From Clostridiales bacterium (GTDB taxonomy: Bacteria; Bacillota; Clostridia; Oscillospirales; Oscillospiraceae), in contig DUOX01000016.1 of NCBI GenBank assembly GCA_012838665.1, positions 44,061-108,060 of the forward strand: a stretch of 64,000 bases of DNA. The letters run 5' to 3'. Below the pieces are notes generated by a model. That model ran no database searches and was not told where the DNA came from. It saw only the letters and a list, made by a program, of their open reading frames with translations. The stretch's first letter is position 1. Each line of letters begins with the position of its first letter. The position numbers were made by a program, and so were the translations under genes. Below, piece after piece: positions 1-7,737 of the stretch.

Positions 1-480
1 TTCGACTCAAAACGGTTTTTGTGGGACTTTTGTTACAGCCCCTTTTCCCTGTGGGAAAGTACCCAAAAGACACTTAAGGGCTTCGGCCCTTAAGAATCCC
101 CGAGGATAAAAGACCGCTTCGCTTTGCCTCCCGCCGGCGCAAGCTCCAGAAAATACGCCGCGCGACTTCGTCGTGCGGCTGTTCCGGCAAAATCCTTTAC
201 ACCCATTTCTAAATCTCCCCTGTACCAGCGCTTAGCGAAAACAGATGAACGCACTTTCAAAGTCTGCTTCCCGAATGACAGCACAGACCCCAAAACAAAC
301 GCAGCGGCCCAAATACCAGGGGGAGATTCGCAAGAGGGGGGCGGCTTTTTAAAAGCCCCCTCTTGTGCGGCCCTTTGGCTACTTTCTGGCCGAACAGAAA
401 GTAGCCCCCGGAGGGAAACCTAGCTATAGATTAATGCCGGGAATGAACTTTAAAATCCCATCCCCTACCGTGGGCGGTAT
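1..480. repeat. Interspersed hairpin repeat, copy A (cut by window edge)
   Basis: This non-coding stretch shares long near-identical blocks with 4230-4540 and 15960-16400. It contains three clear inverted repeats. CTTAAGGGC and GCCCTTAAG flank a TTCG loop near 75-96. CAAGAGGGGG and CCCCCTCTTG lie at 331-365. GCTACTTTCTG and CAGAAAGTAGC lie at 378-405. Short ORFs inside are spurious, because their frames are not kept in the other copies. No transposase is present. The repeat lies downstream of murF and its terminator. It looks like a REP- or MITE-like intergenic element of unknown function. Confidence 0.8.
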
Positions 481-501
481 TTTTCTATTAACAAAAAGTA
501 T

Positions 502-533
502 AAAAAACCGTCACCGGGCAGTTTTGCCCGGTG
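502..533 (-). terminator. Rho-independent terminator of ddl-murF
   Basis: On the minus strand, 9-bp arms (CACCGGGCA and TGCCCGGTG) with a 4-nt loop are followed, after ACGG, by a run of six T. The hairpin starts 7 nt past the murF stop codon, as expected for the end of the operon. Confidence 0.85.
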
Positions 534-539
534 AACCTT

Positions 540-1892
540 TTATTTAAGCTTTTTCAGCGCTTCCACTATGTCTTCGAATGCCATGCCCCGTGAGGCCTTT
601 ACCAGAACGGTGTCCCCCGGCATAATAAGGAAGGGCAGCTCCTCCAAAAGCGTTCCCTTATTGGAATAGTGCTTTGCAGTAAGGCCATGCTCACGGGCAC
701 CAAAATAAATATTTTCAGCCTCGGGTCCGCAGGTGATTACAAGAGAAACCCCGCATTTTGCCGCCAAGGCCCCCAAATCATAATGGAGCCTGGCGGAGTT
801 TTCCCCCAGTTCCAGCATGTCTCCCAAAATGCACACCAGCCGGCCTTCCATGGTCGCAAGAGACTTTATGGCCGAGGCCGAGGAATTGGGATTTGCGTTA
901 TAGCAGTCGTCAATTATCGTTGTATACCCGGTGTCAAAAGCGGCCGAGCGGCTGCCCACCGTTTTATACGCAGCTATTCCCGCGGCAATTTCCTCATCCG
1001 TCAGGCCCATTCGGATCCCAACAGCCGCTCCTGCCGCCGCCGCGGACACCATATGGAGTCCAAAGGCAGGAATCCCAACGGGAATGCGCCGGGGGCCGCA
1101 AACTATATGGCAACTCATACCTTTAAGGCCGAGAGTTTCAATATTCTCGGCCCGCACGTCACAAGAAGCATCCGTGCCGAAGCTTATCTTCTCCTGGGGG
1201 CAGTCCATGGAGCGGAGCATATCGTCGTCGCCGTTTATAAACACGATCCCCTCCAAAGGCATGCCTTCAAGCATCTCGGCCTTTTCCCGGAGCACTCCCT
1301 CCCTGTCCTTTAAAAATTCCAGGTGGGAATAACCGATAACGGTGAAAACCGCCATATCCGGGCGGGCAATTTGCGTCAGCCGCCTCATCTCGCCAAAGTC
1401 GGAAATGCCCATCTCAACCACGGCGACCTGATGCTCATCCCTAAGCTCAAAGAGGGTCAGGGGCACCCCCAGCTCGTTATTAAAGTTGCCCTGGGTTTTT
1501 AATACGTTGTACTTCCGGGACAGTACGGAGGCAATCATCTCCTTGGCCGTGGTCTTTCCCACGCTGCCGGTAACCCCGATTATCGGGATATCAAACTGAG
1601 AGCGGTAAAACGCCGCCAGCTTTACAAGTGCCGCGGGGGTGGAATCCACCACAATGGCGGGCAGCGCAACACCCTCGGGTTTTTTCTCACAAAGGCAGCA
1701 CACCGCTCCCGCGGCTGCCGCAGATGATATAAAATCGTGTCCGTCCACCCTTTCCCCTACTATGGCGGCAAAAAGGCAGCCCGGGGCAGCCTGGCGGCTA
1801 TCGGTTACCACTGAGCTTATTTCAGTTTCCAACAGCTTTCGGCTGCCGAAATATTCCCCATCACATGCCCTTGCAATATTGGCGATGGTCAT
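540..1892 (-). CDS. murF: UDP-N-acetylmuramoyl-tripeptide--D-alanyl-D-alanine ligase
   Basis: MurF joins D-Ala-D-Ala to UDP-MurNAc-tripeptide in the cytoplasm, the last soluble step of peptidoglycan precursor synthesis. The N-terminal Mur domain (SSVVTDSR) is followed by the ATP loop GVTGSVGKTTAKEM near residue 105, the central ligase domain (NFNNELGVPLT, VVEMG) and the C-terminal domain (DCYNANPNS, LGDMLELG). At 450 residues it has the normal family length. The reading frame opens 19 codons earlier, but ATG at 1892 was chosen because it begins the MurF N-terminus and sits 5 nt after the ddl stop, with AAAGG just upstream. The gene is co-transcribed with ddl, which makes its substrate. Confidence 0.93.
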   Translation of the reverse strand: MTIANIARACDGEYFGSRKLLETEISSVVTDSRQAAPGCLFAAIVGERVDGHDFISSAAAAGAVCCLCEKKPEGVALPAIVVDSTPAALVKLAAFYRSQFDIPIIGVTGSVGKTTAKEMIASVLSRKYNVLKTQGNFNNELGVPLTLFELRDEHQVAVVEMGISDFGEMRRLTQIARPDMAVFTVIGYSHLEFLKDREGVLREKAEMLEGMPLEGIVFINGDDDMLRSMDCPQEKISFGTDASCDVRAENIETLGLKGMSCHIVCGPRRIPVGIPAFGLHMVSAAAAGAAVGIRMGLTDEEIAAGIAAYKTVGSRSAAFDTGYTTIIDDCYNANPNSSASAIKSLATMEGRLVCILGDMLELGENSARLHYDLGALAAKCGVSLVITCGPEAENIYFGAREHGLTAKHYSNKGTLLEELPFLIMPGDTVLVKASRGMAFEDIVEALKKLK

Positions 1893-1897
1893 GCCTT

Positions 1898-2950
1898 TCA
1901 AGAATTGTGCCCCCTCTCCCGGAGCGCTATATCGATGATGGTCTGGCAAAGGGTGGGATAATCTATGCCAACCGCCTCGGCTTCCTGGGGAACCAGACTT
2001 GTGGGCGTCATACCCGGCAGAGTATTAATCTCCAGAAAATAGATATCGCCCTTTTCATCCAGAATAAAGTCCGCCCTGGAATATGCGGAAAGCCCCAAAA
2101 GCCTGTGTACTTTCAGAGCCGTATCCCCCAGGCGTTTTTCGGTTTCCGCAGGTATCCGGGCAGGGCAAATCTCCACTGCCACTCCCGGCTGGTATTTATT
2201 CCTGTAATCGTAAAAACCCTCAGCTATAATTTCAATACTGGGCAGAGCCTTATCGTCCAATATACCAACCTGTATCTCCCGGCCTTTAATATACTTTTCC
2301 AGAACAACATAGCGGCTCTGGGAGGCGGCGGTTTTGAGAGCGATGGTCAGCTCCTGCCTGTTATGGACAATGGATACGCCTATACTGGAGCCGGAATCCA
2401 CGGGCTTTACCACACAGGGCAGCCCGGTTTCCAAGGCTATGGCTTCCATATCCTCCTGCTCGCTGTCCACCAGCCTCCAGGGCGGGGTGAGAACCCCGTG
2501 CGGCGCCACCAGGCGCTTTGTCAAATCCTTGTTCATGGCGATTGCGCTGCCCAGATGGCCGCTTCCGGTGTAAGGTATTCCCATCAGGTCGAAAACAGCC
2601 TGAACCTTGCCATCCTCCCCGCAGGTGCCATGGAGGCCCAAAAATACCACGTCCGCCATGGAGCATACCTCCAGCACTCCCTGTCCGAACATGCTCCTGC
2701 TTTTCAGCTTGCGGCGGTTCCTGACTTCCTCAAGGTCAGGGGCGGTCTCGTCTATCTTTGTATCGCCAAGAGGCGGGGGATTGTCGAATATTTTGTCAAC
2801 GGAGCCGTCATAGTCCTCAAGTCCGAAGAACATATCCACCAGCACAACTTTGTGTCCCAGACTCTGGAGCGCCTTGGCCACTTTTGTGCCGCTGGAAATT
2901 GACACGTTCCGCTCCGGGCTCACCCCCCCACAGAGCACTACTATTTTCAT
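1898..2950 (-). CDS. ddl: D-alanine--D-alanine ligase
   Basis: Ddl makes the D-Ala-D-Ala dipeptide, using ATP, for peptidoglycan. The protein begins MKIVVLCGGVSPERNVS, the typical Ddl/Van ligase N-terminus. It shows the ATP-grasp features GLHGTCGEDGKVQ, YTGSGHLGSAIAMNKDLTK, VVKPVDSGSSIGV, and the metal-binding end FLEINTLPGMT. At 350 residues it has normal length. A strong AAGGAGG precedes the ATG. It is the first gene of a two-gene operon with murF. The residues that separate ligases making D-Ala-D-Ala from D-Ala-D-Lac were not resolved, but the pairing with murF and the lack of vanH/vanX support the housekeeping enzyme. Confidence 0.93.
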   Translation of the reverse strand: MKIVVLCGGVSPERNVSISSGTKVAKALQSLGHKVVLVDMFFGLEDYDGSVDKIFDNPPPLGDTKIDETAPDLEEVRNRRKLKSRSMFGQGVLEVCSMADVVFLGLHGTCGEDGKVQAVFDLMGIPYTGSGHLGSAIAMNKDLTKRLVAPHGVLTPPWRLVDSEQEDMEAIALETGLPCVVKPVDSGSSIGVSIVHNRQELTIALKTAASQSRYVVLEKYIKGREIQVGILDDKALPSIEIIAEGFYDYRNKYQPGVAVEICPARIPAETEKRLGDTALKVHRLLGLSAYSRADFILDEKGDIYFLEINTLPGMTPTSLVPQEAEAVGIDYPTLCQTIIDIALRERGHNS

Positions 2951-3057
2951 GGGAAAACCTCCTTAACACATTCCCCTTTACAATCATCGTCATAAACGGC
3001 CAAAATTAACCGAAAACGATTTGTAGGCGTACTGAAATATAAATATCTGCATCGGTT

Positions 3058-3086
3058 ATTATACCATATGCAAGAGGCCCTGGTAA
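3058..3086 (-). promoter_or_regulatory. Sigma-A type promoter for ddl-murF
   Basis: On the minus strand, TTACCA and TATAAT are separated by 17 bp. The -10 is consensus and the -35 is moderate. The predicted transcript has a leader of about 100 nt before ddl. Confidence 0.6.
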
Positions 3087-3176
3087 ATAATAAATAATTT
3101 ACGAGGGACTGTGAATTTTCCTGCATATATGTTACAATATCTGAGGTTGCTACAAAGGAAAGGATTTGAAGTCTAT

Positions 3177-4154
3177 ATGCAATACATAGTGCTTGACCTT
3201 GAATGGAATCAGGCCATGTCATCTCGTGCCGCCATCTTCAACAAGCTGCCCATACGCCTTAGAGGCGAAATTATACAGATAGGCGCTGTAAAACTCACCG
3301 AGGATATGCTCCCCGGGGAGGAGTTTAAGGCGCATATAAAGCCGGTGTACTTCCGCCGCATGCACTATAAGGTCAAACAGCTAACGGGCATTGATAAGGA
3401 GCGCCTCAGCAAAAGTGAAAAGTTTGAAACCGTTATGAAAAGATTCCTTGATTGGTGCGGCCCTGACTGCACTTTTCTTACGTGGGGCCACGATGACAAG
3501 GGCATTATGGAGCAGAACCTTATTATTCACGATATGGATATTGACTGGATGGACAATTGGATAAACCTCCAGGTGATATTTAACCTCCAGACCGAAGGAG
3601 ACGGCAACCAAAAATCACTGGTTAAGGCCATGGAGCATTTCGGTATAGAACAGACCCGGGTGGCCCACGATGCCCTGGGGGACGCCTATAATACCGCTTT
3701 GGTCTGCTCAAAGCTGAATCTGCTGGAGGGGTTAGCCAAATATGAAAATGCCGGCAGCCTTCTTGCCAACCGGGTTTCCCAGGTTAAGAACCCCTCGGCA
3801 GATGGCACAACTCCCCTTGAACATACTGTTTCCCGGGTCTATAACAGTAAGGCGGAGCTATTTAGCGATAAGGACCTCACAAACATCATCTGTCCCGATT
3901 GCGGCGCGCTTCTTAAAAACTTTCGCTGGGTTAACCAGGGGGACAGGCGGTATATGACCATGGCCTCCTGCCCCAAGCACGGCAAGTTCCTGTTGCGCCT
4001 AAAGCTGAGGCATGCCGAGGACGACACCTGGTCCGCCACCCGCCTTCTATATCGGGCAGACGAGAATATGGCGTCGTACTACAAAAGAAGGGCCTCCCAC
4101 CCCCGGTCAAGAGGACGGCGCAAGCACATAAATAAGAAAACCGGCAAATCATAA
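3177..4154 (+). CDS. DEDD-family 3'-5' exonuclease with C-terminal Cys motif
   Basis: This is an exonuclease of the RNase T / DNA polymerase III epsilon fold. The acidic motifs are visible: Exo I as VLDLEWNQ (residues 5-12), Exo II around TWGHDDKGIMEQ, and Exo III as AHDALGDAYNTAL, whose H and D make it DEDDh type. After residue about 195 comes a region with CPDCG and a later Cys, possibly a small zinc ribbon, then a basic tail. ATG at 3177 was chosen over an in-frame ATG at 3111 because the motif starts at once and an AAAGGAAAGG box lies upstream. Similar proteins in Clostridia are annotated as exonucleases. Whether the substrate is RNA or DNA cannot be told. It is a lone gene, divergent from ddl. 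Confidence 0.82.
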   Translation: MQYIVLDLEWNQAMSSRAAIFNKLPIRLRGEIIQIGAVKLTEDMLPGEEFKAHIKPVYFRRMHYKVKQLTGIDKERLSKSEKFETVMKRFLDWCGPDCTFLTWGHDDKGIMEQNLIIHDMDIDWMDNWINLQVIFNLQTEGDGNQKSLVKAMEHFGIEQTRVAHDALGDAYNTALVCSKLNLLEGLAKYENAGSLLANRVSQVKNPSADGTTPLEHTVSRVYNSKAELFSDKDLTNIICPDCGALLKNFRWVNQGDRRYMTMASCPKHGKFLLRLKLRHAEDDTWSATRLLYRADENMASYYKRRASHPRSRGRRKHINKKTGKS

Positions 4155-4229
4155 TCGGAACAGAATTAGCATTTCCATAGAATATTTCTAGCGAGTATCA
4201 AACACTATTCCCACCGGGGGCGTTTTCAG

Positions 4230-4540
4230 CCTTTCTGTTTCCGTCTCAAATCCTCCCCCGCAGGAGCGTTTAGCGGAAATAGAGGTACGCACCTTTAGAG
4301 CCCACTTTCCCTATTCCCGCACAACCCCCAAAACAAACACAGCAACCCCAACACACAGGGGGAGATTCGCAAGAGGGGGCGGCTTTTTTAAAGCCCCCTC
4401 TTGTGCGGCCCTTTGGCTACTTTCTGGCCGAACAGAAAGTAGCCCCCCGGAAGGAAAACCAACTAAGGATTACTTCCGAAGATGAACTTTAAAATCCCAC
4501 CCCCTGCCGGGAGCGGTACTTTTCGAAAACAGCATTAAAA
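4230..4540. repeat. Interspersed hairpin repeat, copy B (short form)
   Basis: This is the second copy of the repeat seen at 1-480. It keeps the right half: a GGGGGAGATTCGCAAGAGGG block, the nested hairpin at 4370-4402 and the GCTACTTTCTG/CAGAAAGTAGC hairpin at 4416-4443. The tail TGAACTTTAAAATCCCA is shared with copy A. The left block carrying the TTCG-loop hairpin is missing. It lies between the convergent genes at 3177-4154 and 4573-5472. Nothing else is seen in this 418-bp gap except the ribF terminator. Confidence 0.8.
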
Positions 4541-4567
4541 AACTGCGCCTGACCAATGGTCAGGCGC
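4536..4567 (-). terminator. Terminator of the rimP-ribF operon
   Basis: On the minus strand, 10-bp arms (GCGCCTGACC and GGTCAGGCGC) with a 3-nt loop are followed by AGTTTTTTAA. The hairpin begins 6 nt past the ribF stop. Confidence 0.88.
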
Positions 4568-4572
4568 TCATT

Positions 4573-5472
4573 TTATGCTAATTGTTTAAAGTATGCCCTG
4601 GCGGCATCAATGTCTCTGGCAATTTGGGCCTTCAATTCCTCCAGATTATTAAACTTTTCTTCGGGGCGGAGAAATTCATAGAACTCCAATCTTACAGGAC
4701 AGCCGTAAAGCTCCCCTTCAAAATCTAGGATGTGGGTCTCCACCGACAGTTTATTATCCATATTTACGGTAGGTTTTACGCCGATATTCGTAACTGCAAT
4801 GTGCTCGCTGTTATCAAAAAAAGCCTTGGTAGCGTATACCCCGTACCGAGGGACAACCACGCCCCGGGGAAATTGCATGTTTATGGTAGGCGCGCCTAAG
4901 CCGCGTCCAAGTTTGCAGCCATCCCGTACCGTATCCATAAGAATATGGGGATGTCCCAAAAACTCATTGGCCCGCCTGATATTACCTTCGGATATAAGTT
5001 TTCGGATATAGGTAGAACTAACGGTAATCCCGTCCTTTTTTACCTCAGGGATCACATCGTAGCCTATACCCAGCTCTTTACAATACTCCACAATCCGCTC
5101 CGCCGTTCCCTCTCCCCTGTAACCGCAGTGGAAATCATGGCCCATCACCAGATGAGCGACGCCCAGGCCGATCACCAGGGAGCGAATGAAATCTCTCCAA
5201 GGGGTATGCATGGTTTCCTCATCAAAGTGGACGGAGACAATCTCATCCACGTCAAAAAGCCGGCGGAGAATGTCGGCTCGCCCCACAGCGTTATTTATCA
5301 GTGGAATTTCAACTCCCCTGATTAGTTTTTCAGGGTGAACATCAAAGGTCAATACTGCCGAAGATGCTCCCAGCTCGGCTGCACGAGCACGCGTTTTATT
5401 TATCAGCGCAGCGTGACCCAGATGCACGCCGTCAAAAAATCCCAGCGCAATAACTGTTTTTTCGTCTGTCAT
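4573..5472 (-). CDS. ribF: Bifunctional riboflavin kinase / FAD synthetase
   Basis: RibF phosphorylates riboflavin to FMN and adenylates FMN to FAD in the cytoplasm. The N-terminal nucleotidyltransferase half carries GFFDGVHLGHAALI (residues 11-24), the HIGH-type motif, and VSSTYIRKLI near 150. The C-terminal riboflavin kinase half has GRGLGAPTINMQFP and YGVYATKA. At 299 residues it has the usual length. The start has AGAGG eight bases upstream. It is the last gene of the rimP operon, next to truB, the common Firmicutes order. Confidence 0.93.
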   Translation of the reverse strand: MTDEKTVIALGFFDGVHLGHAALINKTRARAAELGASSAVLTFDVHPEKLIRGVEIPLINNAVGRADILRRLFDVDEIVSVHFDEETMHTPWRDFIRSLVIGLGVAHLVMGHDFHCGYRGEGTAERIVEYCKELGIGYDVIPEVKKDGITVSSTYIRKLISEGNIRRANEFLGHPHILMDTVRDGCKLGRGLGAPTINMQFPRGVVVPRYGVYATKAFFDNSEHIAVTNIGVKPTVNMDNKLSVETHILDFEGELYGCPVRLEFYEFLRPEEKFNNLEELKAQIARDIDAARAYFKQLA

Positions 5473-5535
5473 GCGAATACCTCTGGTTATTATTTATCTA
5501 TAAAAACCTTGCGACCGGAGCAGAACCCACGCCGC

Positions 5536-6405
5536 CTAGACTTCAAAAAAGCTCTTTACAGTACTCATCCTGCCGCCGCAGACCTGCCCCAGCATTAAAA
5601 ACTCGCCGTCTTTTGAATAAACCCTATATTTGCCATCGGCCTGACCGGTATGGAAAGCCGAGCCGCAACGGCATTTCTGCTCTGCGGGACCATCAATCGT
5701 CACAGCGGGATATTTCACGAAAAGCCTGTCCACAGGAAGAACAAGCTCCTGAACAGTCCCCGAAGCGACGGCCTTTTCCACATCCTCAAGGGGATGGGCG
5801 TCCTCGCACTTAAAATCTCCCGCTGCCGTACGCCTCAAGCTGGACATTACCCCTCCGCAGCCCAAGGCCTGCCCTATATCATGGCAGAGCGTCCGGATAT
5901 AAGTCCCCTTGGAGCAACGGACATGAAGGGTATATCCCCCTTCAATCTCCCCTATTATGTCCAAGCGGCTTATGCGCACCTTCCTGGGTTTGCGTTCCAC
6001 CTCCCACCCCCTGCGGGCAAGCTGATAGAGTTTTTTGCCGCCGATTTTTATTGCGGAATACATAGGCGGAACCTGCATTAAATCGCCCCGAAAACTTTCA
6101 AGGACCGATTCCAGTTCCTGAGGACTCACATCAGCCTCACGCTTTTCGAGAACCCTGCCTGTGATATCCTGAGTATCCGTAACCAGTCCCAGGCGCAAAC
6201 CTGCATTATATTCCTTATCCTGAGCTTCGGCAAATTCCACCGCCCTGGTGGCCCTGCCCAAAAACACTACCAAGAGGCCGGTAGCCATTGGGTCAAGGGT
6301 GCCGGAATGTCCTATGCGGCGCTGGCCCAGCAAGCCTCGGAGCTTTGCCACAACGTCATGGCTGGTCCAGCCTCCAGGCTTGTCTATAAGTAGAATGCCG
6401 TTCAT
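5536..6405 (-). CDS. truB: tRNA pseudouridine(55) synthase
   Basis: TruB isomerises U55 in the T-loop of tRNAs. The start (NGILLIDKPGGWTSHDVV) and catalytic motif (GHSGTLDPMATGLL, with Asp near residue 38) are diagnostic. KCSKGTYIRTLCHDIG is also conserved in the family (RCSKGTYIRT here). At 289 residues it is normal, and the C-terminal part resembles a PUA-like end. Two in-frame ATGs exist. The second (6405) fits the GAGG box with 7-nt spacing and overlaps the nrnA stop as ATGA, pointing to translational coupling. Confidence 0.92.
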   Translation of the reverse strand: MNGILLIDKPGGWTSHDVVAKLRGLLGQRRIGHSGTLDPMATGLLVVFLGRATRAVEFAEAQDKEYNAGLRLGLVTDTQDITGRVLEKREADVSPQELESVLESFRGDLMQVPPMYSAIKIGGKKLYQLARRGWEVERKPRKVRISRLDIIGEIEGGYTLHVRCSKGTYIRTLCHDIGQALGCGGVMSSLRRTAAGDFKCEDAHPLEDVEKAVASGTVQELVLPVDRLFVKYPAVTIDGPAEQKCRCGSAFHTGQADGKYRVYSKDGEFLMLGQVCGGRMSTVKSFFEV

Positions 6406-7337
6406 TTCCATTCCTCATCTATGGCTTTAAGGAGTATTTCCTTTGCCTCCTCCGGGGCGCAGTCCAAATTGCAGCCCGCCGCCATGGCATGACCGCCGCC
6501 GCCAAACTTTGCGCAGAGGTCAGCGGCGTTAATGGCACCCGTGGTACGCACGGAGACCTTACATGGTCCGGAGGGCATCTCCCGGATTGTGATGCTGACC
6601 TCGGCTCCTTTTATTTTTCCGGGCAGAGAGGCTATATCCTCACAGTCGTTTTCATTGGCGCCGGCCTTTTCCATCATGTCAAGAGTGACAATGGCTATAG
6701 AGACCTTGCCATCCCTGTACGTGGTCATACCTGTATATATCATACCTTCCAAAGCCAGGCGGGCGGCGGAAAAGGTGCGGAAGATAGCTTTGTTCAATAA
6801 CTTGTTGTTTGCCCCGTAGTCGATAAGCTCCGCCGCGGCCCTGTGGGTGTCGGAGGTGGTATTTCCGTAACAGAAACAGCCCGTATCAGTGGATACGGCA
6901 ATGTAAATCAGATTTGCCTCTTCCTCATCCAATCCACCGCAAAGAGCCTTGATGATTTCCAGAACCAGCTCCCCGCAGGAAGAAGTCTCCGGGCGGATAA
7001 AATTATTTTTTGCGTAATATGTGTTCGTTGGGTGATGATCGATGCATAAATCTACATCCCCCTGGAATCCGTCCGGAAAAAGCCCCGTGTCGGCAGTATC
7101 CACCGTCACTATATACGATGGCACAAATCCTTCCGGAGCCAGGTAGGGCTTTATAAACCGTATATAGTTTTCGATGATTTGAGGATTAGGGAACAGATGC
7201 GCGGTCCTGCCAATCCTTCTCAATGCATGGCAGAGAGCGGCGGCGCTGCCCAGGGTGTCTCCATCAGGCCGCCAGTGTGTCACCAGAAGTATATTGTCCT
7301 GCTTACGCAGAAGGGCAGCGCACTCATGATTGTTCAT
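6402..7337 (-). CDS. nrnA: DHH-family phosphoesterase (nanoRNase / pAp phosphatase type)
   Basis: NrnA-like proteins degrade very short RNAs and dephosphorylate 3'-phosphoadenosine 5'-phosphate. The DHH domain shows THWRPDGDTLGSAAAL (residues 21-36), a VDTAD motif near 80 and CIDHHPTN near 105. The DHHA1 end has FGGGGHAMAAGC. At 311 residues it matches the family. ATG at 7337 was chosen over one nine codons earlier because GGAGGG lies 7 nt upstream. It overlaps rbfA by 14 nt. The symbol follows Bacillus NrnA; the exact substrate preference is inferred. Confidence 0.85.
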   Translation of the reverse strand: MNNHECAALLRKQDNILLVTHWRPDGDTLGSAAALCHALRRIGRTAHLFPNPQIIENYIRFIKPYLAPEGFVPSYIVTVDTADTGLFPDGFQGDVDLCIDHHPTNTYYAKNNFIRPETSSCGELVLEIIKALCGGLDEEEANLIYIAVSTDTGCFCYGNTTSDTHRAAAELIDYGANNKLLNKAIFRTFSAARLALEGMIYTGMTTYRDGKVSIAIVTLDMMEKAGANENDCEDIASLPGKIKGAEVSITIREMPSGPCKVSVRTTGAINAADLCAKFGGGGHAMAAGCNLDCAPEEAKEILLKAIDEEWK

Positions 7338-7704
7338 CTTCGCCCTCCTCGGGAGTGATTCCAAGTTCGTTTATCATTTTGTTAATATTGACTCCATGTT
7401 CTATGGAGCGGTCAAGCTCAAAAATCAGCTCGGGAGTGTAGCGCAGGCTCACGGCCCTGCCCAGTTCCCTTCTAAGCCAGCCGGAGGCCGATTTTAGGCC
7501 CTTTTTGAACTCCTTTTCGTCCTGCAGCCCCAACACGCTGAGGTATACCCTGCAGTACCTAAGATCTCCTGTGGTGTCCACCCGAACAACACTTATCATC
7601 CCCTGCCGTACCCTGGGGTCTTTAATTGAGCGCAGGAGTGAGGAAAGAGCTATTTGTATATCGTCATTTATTCGATTAATCTTGCTGGATGGATTGGATT
7701 TCAT
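7324..7704 (-). CDS. rbfA: 30S ribosome-binding factor A
   Basis: RbfA binds the immature 30S subunit and helps 16S rRNA 5'-end maturation. The protein has the family pattern: basic start (SSKINRINDDIQIALSSLL), the KDPR motif, VDTTGDLRYCRVYLS, and the end FELDRSIEHGVNINKMI. At 126 residues it has normal length. ATG at 7704 was chosen; a GTG four codons earlier is possible. It sits between infB and nrnA, which it overlaps, the conserved order for this operon. Confidence 0.9.
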   Translation of the reverse strand: MKSNPSSKINRINDDIQIALSSLLRSIKDPRVRQGMISVVRVDTTGDLRYCRVYLSVLGLQDEKEFKKGLKSASGWLRRELGRAVSLRYTPELIFELDRSIEHGVNINKMINELGITPEEGEDEQS

Positions 7705-7737
7705 AGCAATCACCACATTTCAGGCGCGAAATATTGT

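Noticed and set aside
124..423. A 99-residue open frame in repeat copy A
   Set aside because: It runs through inverted repeats, has no ribosome binding site, and the frame is not kept in copies B and C.
669..1313. Long plus-strand frames opposite murF (and similar ones opposite infB, hag and ddl)
   Set aside because: They are shadows of real genes on the other strand with basic, Pro/Arg/Gly-rich or low-complexity products and no family motifs.
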